Shown here: positions 1 through 12,299 of the stretch, one piece after another | Numbering within the stretch: position 1 is the stretch's first letter | Layout of the letters: each line of letters starts with the position of its first letter | From: Odontesthes bonariensis | Lineage: Eukaryota > Chordata > Actinopteri > Atheriniformes > Atherinopsidae | Assembly (NCBI RefSeq): GCF_027942865.1 | Contig: NC_134511.1 | Span: forward strand, 40,389,607 to 40,453,606 | Reading direction: 5' to 3' | DNA length: 64,000 bases | Position numbers and translations under genes: made by a program | The notes under the pieces: generated by a model | Database searches by the model: none | What the model was told of the DNA's origin: nothing | Seen by the model: only the letters and a program-made list of their open reading frames with translations

Positions 1-3000
1 TTAGTTGTTTACTGTAAATTATACTTAAAGTTTTGCAGATTCAATATTTGCTCAGATTAGCAGCTGCAAAACACCCCAAAAAAATATGTTGGGACTGATG
101 TTTTATTATCTGAGAAGCACCAAACTATCTGAGGATGGAAAGCTTGAGTCAGTAGCATGAAATGCAAAAGTGAATTTGACCAGTTTGTCTGTGCTTGCAT
201 GCATTTGAACAGGCAGAGAGAGTGGATAGAAACAACCTAGAAACAGAAACTCTGTTGGCTCCAAGTATTGTGGGTAAGAAGCTGACTCCATCCAGTAGAG
301 AGCCAATAAGGGTTAGGGAGAGACCCCCGCACCCTGTTTCCAGGGAAACTGTGCCCCCCCAATCCTCCCTCTCTTTCTTTGTCTCCGTCCATGTCTTGCT
401 GTCCGTCTCTCTTACTCTCTCCCATGTTCCTTCTTGGCGGTGCTGAGGAGGAGGGAGCTGTGGAGGTGACTCACTGTAACATCATTGCCATGGCAATGGA
501 GAGTGAGCCAAGTGAGGAGGGAGACAGGGGACAAAAAGAATGGGAATTTCCATAGGGTCCAGCAGAGATGGAAAAGATCGTCACGATCTGCAACAATTGC
601 TAAAAATAAACAGATTAAATTTCAGTGTTAAACAGTGTACATCAAAGCATTTCTGTAAAAAAAACAAATCAATAGAATGATTCTCATTATTTCCCCTGCT
701 TGTTCCCCTCACTCTCCACACTGCTTCGTCCTGTCTCTCTCAGATCAGCAGTTTTTTTCCACTCCTCACTCCCTCTGCCTCTCTCTGCCCCTGTTCCCCT
801 GCCCTCCACATTCCTCTTTACGTCAGTTGCTTCCTCTTCTTTTGGCCTGTTGCATGCTGGTCTCAGAGGAGTGTGTTTTCCACTGGTGTATTACGCTGAG
901 TCATGTCAAATGCGTGTTTAGACATGCCAAGGTGCCGTGTTTGTGCGGTGTTGATATATGCACGCTTTGCTGCTCTACATTAGGCCAGGGCAAAGATGAG
1001 GCTGTGCTGCAGGGCGGAGGGGAGAGGTTTGACCAGGGCAGGAGAGACAAGAAGGTGCGAGTATGTGGGGAAAGTAACCCTAGTTGCTCTCATTTATTAT
1101 GAATATTTAAAAAAAGCGGGCTCAGTTTCTGTACTATTCCTATCTGAGCAAGTTTTTTTTTTCTGTTTGACTCTGACTGGGGCTAAATATGATATTTTTT
1201 CTAATATCTGTACTCACAACAGACTGTAATGAAATGTTTCAGCATGAAATCAGTCACAGTGAACTAACTTTCCTTTTTTTTTCACACTGCACACTGTGTT
1301 TTTTAACATCCAGTCTTCCCTGACCCATTTTGGTGAAACGTTATTGAAATCCCACATAGGTTTTCACAGCAGCAGCCTCACAGGTTACGCGAGTGAAAGA
1401 GATCATGGTGAGCGACCCAGAGATTGAGCTGTGGAAGTGGTGGCGAGCTGCGCAGGGACAGAGAATGCTGACACAATCGGACTGGCACCTTATCGCTTTG
1501 ACTCCAACTAACCCCTGTGGCTTTTTGCTGTTGTAGACACCCATATTCTTATCTCCTGTTGTCTCTTGTGTCTAGCCTTCTAGCACTGGAAGGACCACAA
1601 GACATGAAAACTTCTCAGTACTTGTCCCTTTGGCCGTAAGTCTCACTATCAACAATTCTGCTGATTTTCTAATTTAGTATTTCCTGTCTTTGCAATTGCA
1701 TTTCAAAGTGCTTTAAAATGATTTCTGTGCCTCCATTAAATGTCGCATGATCTGTGGATTTCTGTAAAATCAATATCAAGCCTTTGCAATGATCTCTCAG
1801 GTGCAAGACCTTGATATTGCCTTCTCTTCATCTCCAGCTGTGACATTTAAATCCGCTTGTGTTGTTTTTCCTCTGTGTTCAGTCCATCTCCCTTATCTCC
1901 TCGAGTGTCGCTAAAACACGTACCATAGAAGCGGGAAAAGTGACTCCCCAGCAACAAAGTGACTATCATTTTCAGCTCTGCATTAGTATCTGACAGTGCA
2001 TCAACCTGTCGCTCCCTCTCACATAGCTCCTTACAGCCTCTGGGATGCTTACAAGGTTCGATAATGACATCAGTGATAACAGACACACAACCAGTGACCC
2101 CCTTTCACTGCCCCCCCCTGTGCAGTTCATTTCACCATACCTGTTCGCAGTGAGGCCCAGTAGATTAGCACCATGCCTCCACTTTACCAGGTAATCAGTA
2201 GTAGTGTTTTGCACGATAATGTGTCACTGAGTATGATGAAGATTGCAAAGATTTAAATGAACACAGTGTTTAGTAGTTATTGTAAAAATGTTCTCAAACT
2301 TCAAACATCGAGTTCAGTCATCAGCTTGTAGAATGATACTGTTCATTTGGCCAAAAATGCTCTTATATACCTGTTTTTTACTTTTTTTACTAACATGTTA
2401 GGCAGCACAGTCACAGTTTGGATGATGCTGATTTTAATGTAGCTTTATAATGGGATGTTGTGATATTATGACGTAGTGGAATAATATAGTTCAGTGCAGA
2501 AATATTTCAGAATATTTCACCTCGGCTGGGTTTCCCATACAGCTGTTCATTCATGTTTAGTTTGGCACATAATATGCAGCTGGATATTACAGACTGTTTC
2601 TGTTTTTAACAGGAGTTTGGTGTCACTTTAGGCAAAGGGCTGTGATATATATATATATATTTTAAAGAGTTGCTTTTTGACAATTCACCACAGACTTGAG
2701 ACCTGTTTTGGACTTGAAACATGAACTTGGTAATGAAGGATTTGGGGTGTAGCACAGCTTAAGTTAGCTTAAGCAGTCCTTAGTCTCAGCTTGGACTTGA
2801 TTACTGTTGTACAATATGGCTGAACAGCCATATTCTTCTGCGATGATAGAATAGAGAGAGCACTTTTTCCCACTTGCCACTGTGTTTTAGTAGTGTCCCA
2901 TATGGCGAGTTTTTGTTGAGAGAGGCATTTTTCAGGACCAGAGGGTGGCTTATAATCGGACTGTGGCATGTGTTGATCAGTCTCACCATGAAAAGGTTTT

Positions 3001-3669
3001 GAATGTAAACTTCTTTCTGTCCATCTCTGCCCTTGTGCCTGAATAGCTGGGTTATGTGAATGAGTGCGTCTTTGTTACTGCATGCATGTGAGAGAGTGTG
3101 TCATGCAGAATGGTAGCATCTCTTCTTTCCATTCTCCCCTCTCCTATTCAGGAAGTGGACTAATGGCATTTTAGAGGATGGAGTGGAAAAGAGGGAGAGG
3201 GAGGAGGGATGCAGTTCCTTCCTGTGTAGTGTGGAGATCCTGATGTACCTCAGGTGGCCTTGAGCCATAGTGCTAACCCGTCCATACCCCTGCAGATTTA
3301 AACCTATAGAGTCACTAAGCCCCAATCACAATGGACAAAAAAGCCCCCAACATCTACTGACATCTGGCTTTTGTCTGCAGTGTAGCCTGTAAGGCTATAA
3401 TTCACAACATCAAATGGCCATGGGCATTTCTGTTCTGATTGGCAGTGATGTCAATATGACACACTCTTCTTTTAAAGCATGTGCACGGAGGCTCCTAAAC
3501 ATTTAGAAAGACTAACCCATGGATAAAGCGAGAGGAGCTGGATGTCACCTTGGCTTTTAGAATTCATGACAAGCATTTCTCTTTCTTTTTGCGCATTTAG
3601 AACAGGTAATCAAATGATTAAAAAAATATAGGACCCACCTTAATCAGTTCCCTAAAACGGCTACACAAA

Positions 3670-4060
3670 ATGCAATGATTTGCAAATCACTTAAACTTTA
3701 TTTATTCATGAATTGTACAAAGGCAACAACTCAAATGCAGAAACGTTCATGTTTTTTTTTTCAAAGTGGACCTGCTTATTTTCAATTCAATGACAGTGTG
3801 TTTTTAAAAAAGTACGAGTGTGTTTACCACTGTGTTGCATCATCTCTTCTTTTAACAATACCGCCGAGGAGACTGGCTCCTGTAGTCCTGAAAGTGAAAT
3901 GTGTTCCCATTTTTGCTCCACATGGTGTTTTAGCTGCTCAGTTCAGGCTTCATTTGTCTTATTTTATGTTTCATAATGCCCAATATCCAAATTTAGCTCC
4001 TAAGCCTTTTTGCTGGCCTTTTGAGGCAACCGGACGCAGCGTGATGTGAAGTCGGTTTGA
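3670..4060. mobile_element. DNA-transposon relic, same family as 8150-9385
   Basis: This stretch starts with an end motif built around ATGATTTGCAAATC and later carries TTTACCACTGTG. Both strings recur in the same order in the larger element at 8150-9385. This looks like a one-ended fragment of a fish DNA transposon. The family name is not certain; Kolobok- or piggyBac-like is my guess from memory of similar fish repeats. No transposase frame is intact. Confidence 0.5.
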
Positions 4061-5402
4061 GATACAGATGAGAAGGCTGGATATTTCCACCCTGAGCTGG
4101 GGATGTAAAAATGAATCACTGGAAGATGTTTTCAAACCAAGGCGGCCAAAAACAAAGCTCCTCAGTTCTTTTGAGGTGGTATTGACTTCACACACCCAAA
4201 TAAATGCTGTGATATGTCTGCCTTCAAAAAAAATCTGTAAAAATCTTTGTGTTTTCTTTATACTGTATGTACCTAATATAGAGCATGCCACATTTTCTAA
4301 ACTGTTTTTCTTGGATTACCTTTGGATTAATGTATACATTTGGTTACTGCAGCTGGACGGTGTGTTTGTAATAAACTACATTGCACAGAATAGATTTCAC
4401 ACCAGACACAACAACAAGGCTCATTTGTGTGCTTATGATAGCTTATGGACATCAAAATAGTGAGATGTCCATGGTTTAACTCTCCCTGCCTGTTTGTGAG
4501 GGAAAGAAGACGCATTGTTACACTAATAGGAAGGTATATGAAGACAAGAGATGAAATGGAGTGGGTTTCATACCTGAGAGAGAGAGACGAGAAGTGGAGG
4601 AAGCAGACAGCGAGCAATACCAGCTCAGACAGGGAGAGAAGATGGGCACAGACTGTCTTTTGAGATTCCACTCACGTGTCTCTCTCAGTCTCTGCAGTAT
4701 TGAATGAAAATGACTCCCCACCTACACACACACAAAGTGCTCATGTATCGGGCACACACATTAGTGTGGGACACAATCTGTAAACATAGAGGGATGAAGG
4801 AGTTTGGAAGTTATCTCATTAGGTATTACTGAGCCCTGTAGTGTGATTGGATTAGTGTACCGTGAATGTAGTATGGAGTAAAGTCAAATTAACTTGTGGA
4901 GTAGTGAGCTGTGGTATAAATTGCACTAAATATCTCGGCTTCTTTTTTTTTCTTTTGTGTGTGTATGTGTGTGTGTGTGTGTGTGTTGTATAGATGAGCA
5001 CAGCATGTTTTGACCATTTTCCATACATAAAGTAAGAGAAGCTTCATCCAATAAGAAACAATTGTACAATGGCTTTCATCCCCCTTGGCATTGTTCCCTT
5101 TTTTGGTGGGGTGGGGGTCGAAATTGATGACATGCAGTGAGGGGAAATGAATAATAGTGGACAGACCGGACATGGTAACCCTGAAGGAGCTGGAAATCTC
5201 CACAGTGGAGATGTGTATCTGTCTGTGGGAACTTTACAGAAGACCGGTCCGAAAAAAAAGAAAAGTTTGCCTGAAGCATGTGGGAGATTGGCTAAATATT
5301 TGTAAAAAAGGTGCTCTGGTCAGATGTGATTAAAATGAAAATAAGGAAAAGGCTATAGCTGGTGCAATCCCTACACCTCTCATCATCCCAAAATAAGAGG
5401 GT

Positions 5403-6341
5403 TAGTGTTGTTCCGATACCAAAATTTTGACTTCGATACGATACCTTCCATAAATACTTCGATACTCGATACTGAACCGATACCACGGCAAAAATCTGGA
5501 AAAAAGATGAATAATGGTCCAGCTCGGTCTCACTATGGTTTCATTTTCAGCAGCTTGCTCCTTTCTGCTGTTTGAGCAAATTACTACAGAGCAAGTATGA
5601 GCACAACCTCCTCTGTTAGCAGACGGCTTTTGCTTAACAAGCTACTTTTCTGTCCAGTATCAACGTTTGAACAGTGAACACATTAATGACTGACTTACAT
5701 ATTTAAAATACTATTTTATTTTAAACAAAAACAAAACATGCCACTACATGGTATATGCCATTACACTGTGGTGGATAAACATACGTCAGAGAACTGCAGT
5801 GAAGTATTTCAACCTTTACACTCAAAATAAATAATTAAAGATATATAATAGCCAAAATAAATAGTTACTGGACATGTTTTAACAAAAATAAAATTATTGC
5901 TTTCCTCATGAACAATGAAATCCCACTTACACTGTCTCTCAACCTCTGAATCACTTATTTGAAATGTCCACCTAGAAATAATTATTAACTAAACGGCATA
6001 TATGCCATGACATTACCAGAACTGATAGAATATTAAATAGCGTTTGCAAGTTATGCTTAAGTCAACATTACTAGCGTGAACAACATGCCCTTTCATAATA
6101 TATTAATATAATATATAATATAAGCTAACCAGCTGAGAATGATAAAGGCTCTATGGTAAGAATAGCCTACAGTCGCTACTTCTGGAGACCGGAGAATGAC
6201 AGACTTGGCGCGGCTCGCTGCACAGACACAGAACGTTATTTTAAGAGAAGTATCGATGCTAAAAAAATAAAGTATCGTATCGTTTTTTGCGTCAGGGTAT
6301 CATGATACCTTTCTAGTATCGGTATACAGTCCAACACTAGT
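5403..6341. mobile_element. non-autonomous hAT-like element
   Basis: The ends are inverted copies of TAGTGTTG at 5403 and CAACACTA at 6334-6341. Both are followed inward by degenerate GATAC/GTATC-rich subterminal repeats. The interior is AT-rich and has no coding frame. A clean 8-base target duplication is not visible in the flanks, so the class (hAT) is inferred from the end structure only. Confidence 0.5.
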
Positions 6342-7234
6342 GTGATTTTCTTGTGTTTCCTGTGCATGGGCCAGATGTGGCCATCTAACAAGCCAGGGGG
6401 GGTCAAGCACCAGGTAGTTCCTACAGAAGCTCCCCTCTTGGTTTTCTTCATAGGGGATGGAAATATAGTAGCATGGGTTAAAGGGCTTTTTCTTTTTTAA
6501 AGATTTTTTTTTACTTAAAATCTCCCCAAAAATCCATTTGCATTACAAGTTTGAACGCAGATAATGGGAAAAATGCCAAGGGGGGTTAATAGTTTTGCAA
6601 GCCGCGATGCATTATGTGCTGTTCTCTAATGGCATTGAACAGTTTGACCTTAAACTTAAATGAATTTGCTTATTGACTTATATAGCTCTGGTCTAGAGTT
6701 AAGACACAACAACCAGCTTGATTGTCACTGCATTTGCCCAAATTGAACATTTGTTTTTGTTGCTTGCATTTGAAATGATCTGTGCACACTGGAGATAGAA
6801 GTGCACGGATTCCCTCAACAACAAACATCTTATTTAACTCTTTTTTGGAAACTTTATAGTGCGCATTTAGGCTGTGCATTACTCTCAGTTTAATTCTACA
6901 TGTCCTGTGTAATGTAATGGTCTGCTGGACGGTGTTATTATGAATCATTTATTAAACAAATCCTTTGGCCTTGAGACGCAGGTATTCACCTGAGCTCATG
7001 TGCGTGCTGCTCATCTGCCTTGAATTTCATCGCAAACACCTTTTGGTTAGAAAGCTAGAATGTAGGGATCATGGAGTAGAACATTATTTTAGGTGCATCG
7101 CAAAACTATTTGGTGAGCTTTGAAATCAAAAGTTTTCATGATGTGGGATTTAAAGAACTGTGTGTCTGAATCGTTAGAATTCAATAAAGTCTTTCTGGAT
7201 CTCTCCCTAGATTGTGGACAGAGATGTGAAATCG

Positions 7235-7500
7235 TACATTTCCGTCCATCCATTCATTTTCTATACCTGACTAATCTAATTCGGGGTTTGTTGGTTGACT
7301 GGAGGCTATCCCAGCTGCCATTGTGCAAGAGGCGGGGTCCCCCCTGGATGGGTCGGTGGTCCATCACAGAGACAAACAACCATGCATCCGCACACTTCTA
7401 TGCAGAATCTAGAATCACCAATTAACCTGAAACGCATGTTTCTGGATAGTGGGAGGAAGCCAGAGTACCTGGAGAGAACCCACGCATACGTCAATCATGA
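7235..7500 (-). mobile_element. SINE/LINE-tail repeat, inverted relative to 27541-27857
   Basis: The block contains CCATCCATTCATTTTCTATA, then GGCTATCCCAGCTGCC, ending in text about GTGGGAGGAAGCCAGAGTA. This is the reverse-oriented form of the widespread fish repeat whose 3' end reads GAAAATGGATGGATGG, also seen in the SINE at 27541-27857. It is diverged and lacks the tRNA-like head. Confidence 0.6.
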
Positions 7501-8149
7501 TTTCTGAAATACAACAAAAAAATACATCTTAGACATCCTAAAGGGGCTCAGGTGGGAAGCAAAGTGAGGCTCTTGTGCCTCACTCCTGAACATGACTTGC
7601 TTGATTGAAATGAATTCTGTACAAAAATAAAGATAGGTTTGATTTTACTGAAGAGCTGATTTATTTTTTTTTAATTTTGGGAAGAATGATGGTACTATGA
7701 TGGGCCTTACAGTTTAGATCAGAGGTGTGATAAAAAGCATCAGCAGTTTTTATTTTGTTAAAGCTCAGTCAGAGCTCATGTACCTCTAGATCAACTCTGC
7801 TGAAAGATACATTCACACAATTATGTACACTTTCATACTCGTATGAGTACAACCACCAGCTGAATACTCCGCAAGACCTCTTACTTTATCCTTGTCTGAA
7901 AAGGGCAAACACTGATGTGTGAGAGGTGGAAACAATGTGTAACAATCTTTGGGCCATTTGAATCATCGCAGGTTAAGTGCTTGAATACGTTGAGCTTGGC
8001 TAGGAGTCCGTATTTAAACTGGCAAACAAGGATTTAACAAGTCCCATTCAGAGTAATTCACTGTAGTGTTTGAATGACCAAGAGCGTTAAATACTCATTT
8101 CCTGCTTTACTGCAGGTTAACTGCATTGTTGCAGCTAACCTCAGTTCCA

Positions 8150-9385
8150 AAAGAGTTTGGGCACTTTGTAAAATTTGAGCTGAAGACAGACTGCAATGAT
8201 TTGCAAATCTCATAAAACATGAAAAAAAACACATTTTGAAAGTAAGTTATTTTTTTACTATTTCGTGAAAAATATTTGCTCATCTTCAATTTGATGGCAG
8301 CAACACGTCTCAAAAAAGCAGGGACAGGGCAATGTTTACCACTGTGGAAACCCAGCAGTCCGTAAAGGTTGAGCCCAGTTGCTGGACCTTTGGGAGGGGA
8401 CTGTTGACCCATTCTTGTCCGATAAAGGAATCTAGCAGCTCAACAGTCCTGGTTCTTCTTTGTTGTATATTGTGTCTCATGATGTGCCAAACGTTTTCAG
8501 CTGGTGAAAGGTTTCGACCGCAGACGGGTCAGTCCAGCAGCTGGACTCTCCTACTGCAAAGCCGTGCTGTTGTAATAGATGCAGTATGCGGTTTAGCGTC
8601 GTCTTACTGAATTATGTGAGGTCTTCCCTGAAAAAGGCATCTGGAAAGGAGCATATGTTGCTCCAAAACCTCTACATACCTCTCAGCATTGATATTGTGG
8701 TGCCACTGCAGCTGTGCAAGTTGCCAGTTCCATAGGCACAAATGCACCCTCATACCATCAGAGATGCAGCCTCTTACACTGAGGCCTCATAACAAGCTGG
8801 ATGCCCCCTCTAGTCTTTAGTCCAGAGGAGCAGGCTTCCATTATTTCCAAAAAGAATTTCATTTTTGATTCATCTGAGCACAGAACAGTTATCCTGTTTG
8901 CTTCGGTCCATTTTAAATGAGCTTTCTCAGGTTTCTCAGGTTCTCTCAATCTTTTGATGATATTATATGCTGGATAATAGATAATAGTAGAAGATTCAAA
9001 GTCCTCGCAATTTAACATTAAGGAAAAATATTCTGAAATCCCTCCACAATTTGCAGATTTCTGAACCTCTGCCCATCTTTACTTTTGAGAGACTCTGCCT
9101 CTCTAAGGTGGTCTTTTTATACCCAGCGATCATATTGACCTGTCGCCAATTAGTCTGATTAGTTGCAACATGTTCCACCAGCAGTTTCTTTTTAGCCTTT
9201 TGTGGCTCTTGTTCAAACCTTTTTATTTTTTTCTATGTTTTGCTGCCATCAAACTCAGGATGAGCTCATATTTTTCATGAAATAGTTAAATGTCTCACTT
9301 TCAACTTTGACACGTTTTCTATCTTGTATCGTGAATAAAGTAGTTTATGTGATTTGCAGAGCATTGCATTCTGTCTGGTTTTTTT
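8150..9385. mobile_element. DNA transposon relic with long inverted ends
   Basis: The left end (about 8190-8310) and the right end (about 9240-9380) are inverted relatives. TGCAATGATTTGCAAATC on the left faces GATTTGCAGAGCATTGCA on the right, and both arms carry TTTGATGGCAGCA-type text. The interior has no intact frame. It shares its end and the internal TTTACCACTGTG with the relic at 3670-4060, so two members of one family sit 4 kb apart. Confidence 0.6.
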
Positions 9386-12154
9386 ACATTTTTTACAACA
9401 GCTTTTTGTAATTGGTATTTGCACAGTATTGCATTTACACTCACTTCCCATCAGGTGAGGTCCAGTGATCTCATGACTATGAGTGGCTGCATAGTTTTTT
9501 AATTAGAACTAGAGGTATAGATGTTGAAACATTCTCATGATTGATTCAACTCCAGTTATTTCAGTAATGCTAAGTTGTTAAGAGGGCTATGACCATTTCT
9601 TCAGATGAGTATCTTATGTGTTAGTCATAAGCGTTTTGAATTCTAAATACTGTACCGTGATGTCGTGCTCCTAACGTGCACCGACTGCTTTTCAAGCCTA
9701 CAAAATTGCTTTGAGGCTGTTTTGTAATGCAGCTTGACTTTTTTAGGTTAGTAACAATAGTTATTTAATTTGTTATTCGATACTTATTTTATCATTTATT
9801 ACAACAAACTTAGATAATATCTAAGAAACGAACAATGTCACAACAAACGATGTGCTTTTGAATCACTGTCACTACTTTTTTTAATTTGAACAGGTGCTAA
9901 TTTAAAGGAATTATTTGACTTTTTTTGTTGTGAAATGTGCTAAGTTGGTACTTTTTTCTTCATTTTTAATTTGGAAAAAGTTTGATGATGAATCTTCTGA
10001 TTTCGGTCTGCCCAAAGGTACCAAATCCTGGTTCATCCTGAGTCTCTTATGGTCACCCATAATTTTTACTCATTTTCACAGAGGTTGAACAGATGTAATC
10101 TGACATGAATTAGTGAGCTTTAGATGTGCTAGCAAGTTACAGCCAAGCTTTTTTGTTTTTCTTTTCTCGCTGTCTTTCACGTGTCAAACTAAGAAGAGCG
10201 ACCTCTGGCTTTGGCTTCATATTTACCACATTCCTCTCATCAGTCAGTAAGAAACCAAATTAGGCTTCACTGTACAAATTGTACACAAGCATCACTACTG
10301 AAACCATGTGACTCAGCAGAGCTTTAAGAAAGAACAAGAAATGAAGTGTATTCTAAAAATCCTTCTCATTGTTATTCATTATGATTTGAATGCCCTTTGA
10401 CTCAGTCTGAGCTCTCATAGAAGTTGTTAGAAGTTGTCCTTTCCTTTGATGGAATGAATTCCTGGTTTGGGGGCTGGGAGGTATCCTGGCATGTTGTTTT
10501 TTATTTGCTTATTTATTTATTTATTTTCTTGTTGCAGTGTGTAGAAAATGCTGCTTTGTCAGCAGGTCAGGTAGATTTTTTTTTCCCTCGCCTGGTTTTT
10601 CTGGTCTTGCGCGTACACACTCACTGCCGCACGCACGAACACACTCGTAATCTCCGCTTTGTCCTCTTTTCTCCTCTTTCCCTCCCTCTTTCTCTGTGCG
10701 TGAAGGCGAACTCAGCAGACTTCCAGGCTGCCAGGGAGAAAAGGCATTCTGGGTAATCCAGGGTGCGAGGAGGGAGTGGGGAAAGAAAAAACACTCGATT
10801 TCGTGCATGATGGTGCACACTCTGTGGAAACACATATAAACAAACCAAATCCACTCTCTCATTGCTGAACCACGGAGACACAATCTCCATCTGTACATTC
10901 ATCTGCTGAGACAAACGCAGGCTGTGTGTGCAGCAGCACATGGAACCTAAAAGCTGCAGCGCGTCCTGTTCCTTGTTGCCGAACATTAATGATGGGGAGA
11001 TGTGAAGGAGACCGAGGGCGGCTCAGGGAATAGCGATGGTGGCGCAGCGGAGGATGCAGGGGTGTCGTCAGCCTGCTTTTATCTCAGCTCTGATTAAACC
11101 TTGTCCCTGTCTGACCTAAAAAGTCAGCTGGCGAAAACTTCAGAGGCCGTGGGTGAATTTCTCAGGAGCTCTGTACACCCAGCCTTCAGACAGGGAGAGA
11201 AAGTGAGGAAAAAGATCAGAAAAACAGAACACGGAGTGGGCAGATGTTACGACAAAATAGACCCGAATGCAAAAGTCCTAGTTTTATATGCTCACTCTCC
11301 ACAGATTAACATGTATATAGATGCACACTCTCCCACACTGCATGATGTCTGCTCTGTATTCCTTAAGAGGATGAGGGAGAGGCCAGTGTTGGGTGGTAAT
11401 GTAACGTGGGGTTCGCAGCACAATACCACAGGAAGCAGACAGAGGCCCTGCTGAAATGATCCAGCGCCACCCGTCTGGGACAAGCACAACAAAAAACACA
11501 ATGTGTAAAAATAAACCTGGAGCAGCAAAGCTGGGCATCTGCAGAAACAGGAAATATCCCACTGAGGGAGAGAGAGCAGGGAAGTGATGGGGAAGACCCT
11601 TGGAATGCCCATTTCATTGATGTTTCGTTGTTTCTGTGGCTCTTGTTTTCCATCATTTGTGAGTTTATTACTAGTTTTGTTGACTGTACAGCATAGATGC
11701 AGTCAAGGAAAAACAACATCACTGTTTTATAAAGATAATTAATTGCAAGTACTCTCCAGCACATAGAATAGAATATTTGCTGTATAGAAAAGTATAATAT
11801 TGTAATAGCTACTGATGAATGAAGGTTTAAGTAACTATTCAGTCCTTTGCTGTCGATAATGTAATCATTTACAATGCAACACATTTGATATCTTGATCCA
11901 AAAGATTACTTGGCTGTCAAGTATTGTTTGTGGGGAAAAAACAAGATATCACTGACCTGTAATAAGTCAAATCAGAAAGCAGCATCAAATGGAAATACCC
12001 AAATAAAGTACCTCAAATGTAAAGTTTTACAGCACCAAACCAGAGGTGTGTTGCACCACTAATGAGCAGGAATGTGTTGAGATTGTCAAGTTGCAAACGA
12101 GTCAGAGATTTGTGACCAACTCTTTTTGTTTTTGTGCGTGTTCTCCCCCTTCAG

Positions 12155-12261
12155 AGTGCTTCAGCAGCCCCGAGCCCCGTCCTCGGGAACCTTCCCCCAG
12201 GAGAGGGCATGCCAGTGGGGCCCGTTCCTCCAGGATTCTTTCAGGTATGCACTTTGAGACA

Positions 12262-12299
<38 letters not shown>

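Larger units (their letters stand above)
1..12154 (+). other. probable ssbp2 intron, no coding exon seen
   Basis: I searched both strands for the conserved SSBP2 N-terminal (LisH/LUFS domain) exons and found none. Because the first recognisable ssbp2 exon at 12155 is an internal one, this stretch is best read as the 3' end of a long intron. It holds simple repeats such as (TG)n near 4960-4988, and several transposon relics listed separately. The stretch 9400-12154 shows nothing I can name. Short open frames here have no recognisable domains. An alternative promoter near 10600-11100, which is somewhat richer in G and C, cannot be excluded. Confidence 0.6.

Noticed and set aside
10600-11100. 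Possible alternative ssbp2 promoter or first exon
   Set aside because: The region is only slightly GC-rich and I found neither a start codon in frame with the exon at 12155 nor a convincing donor.
11363-11884. 173-codon minus-strand frame in the ssbp2 intron
   Set aside because: No domain, codon pattern or splice partner was found; it is probably chance in AT-rich DNA.
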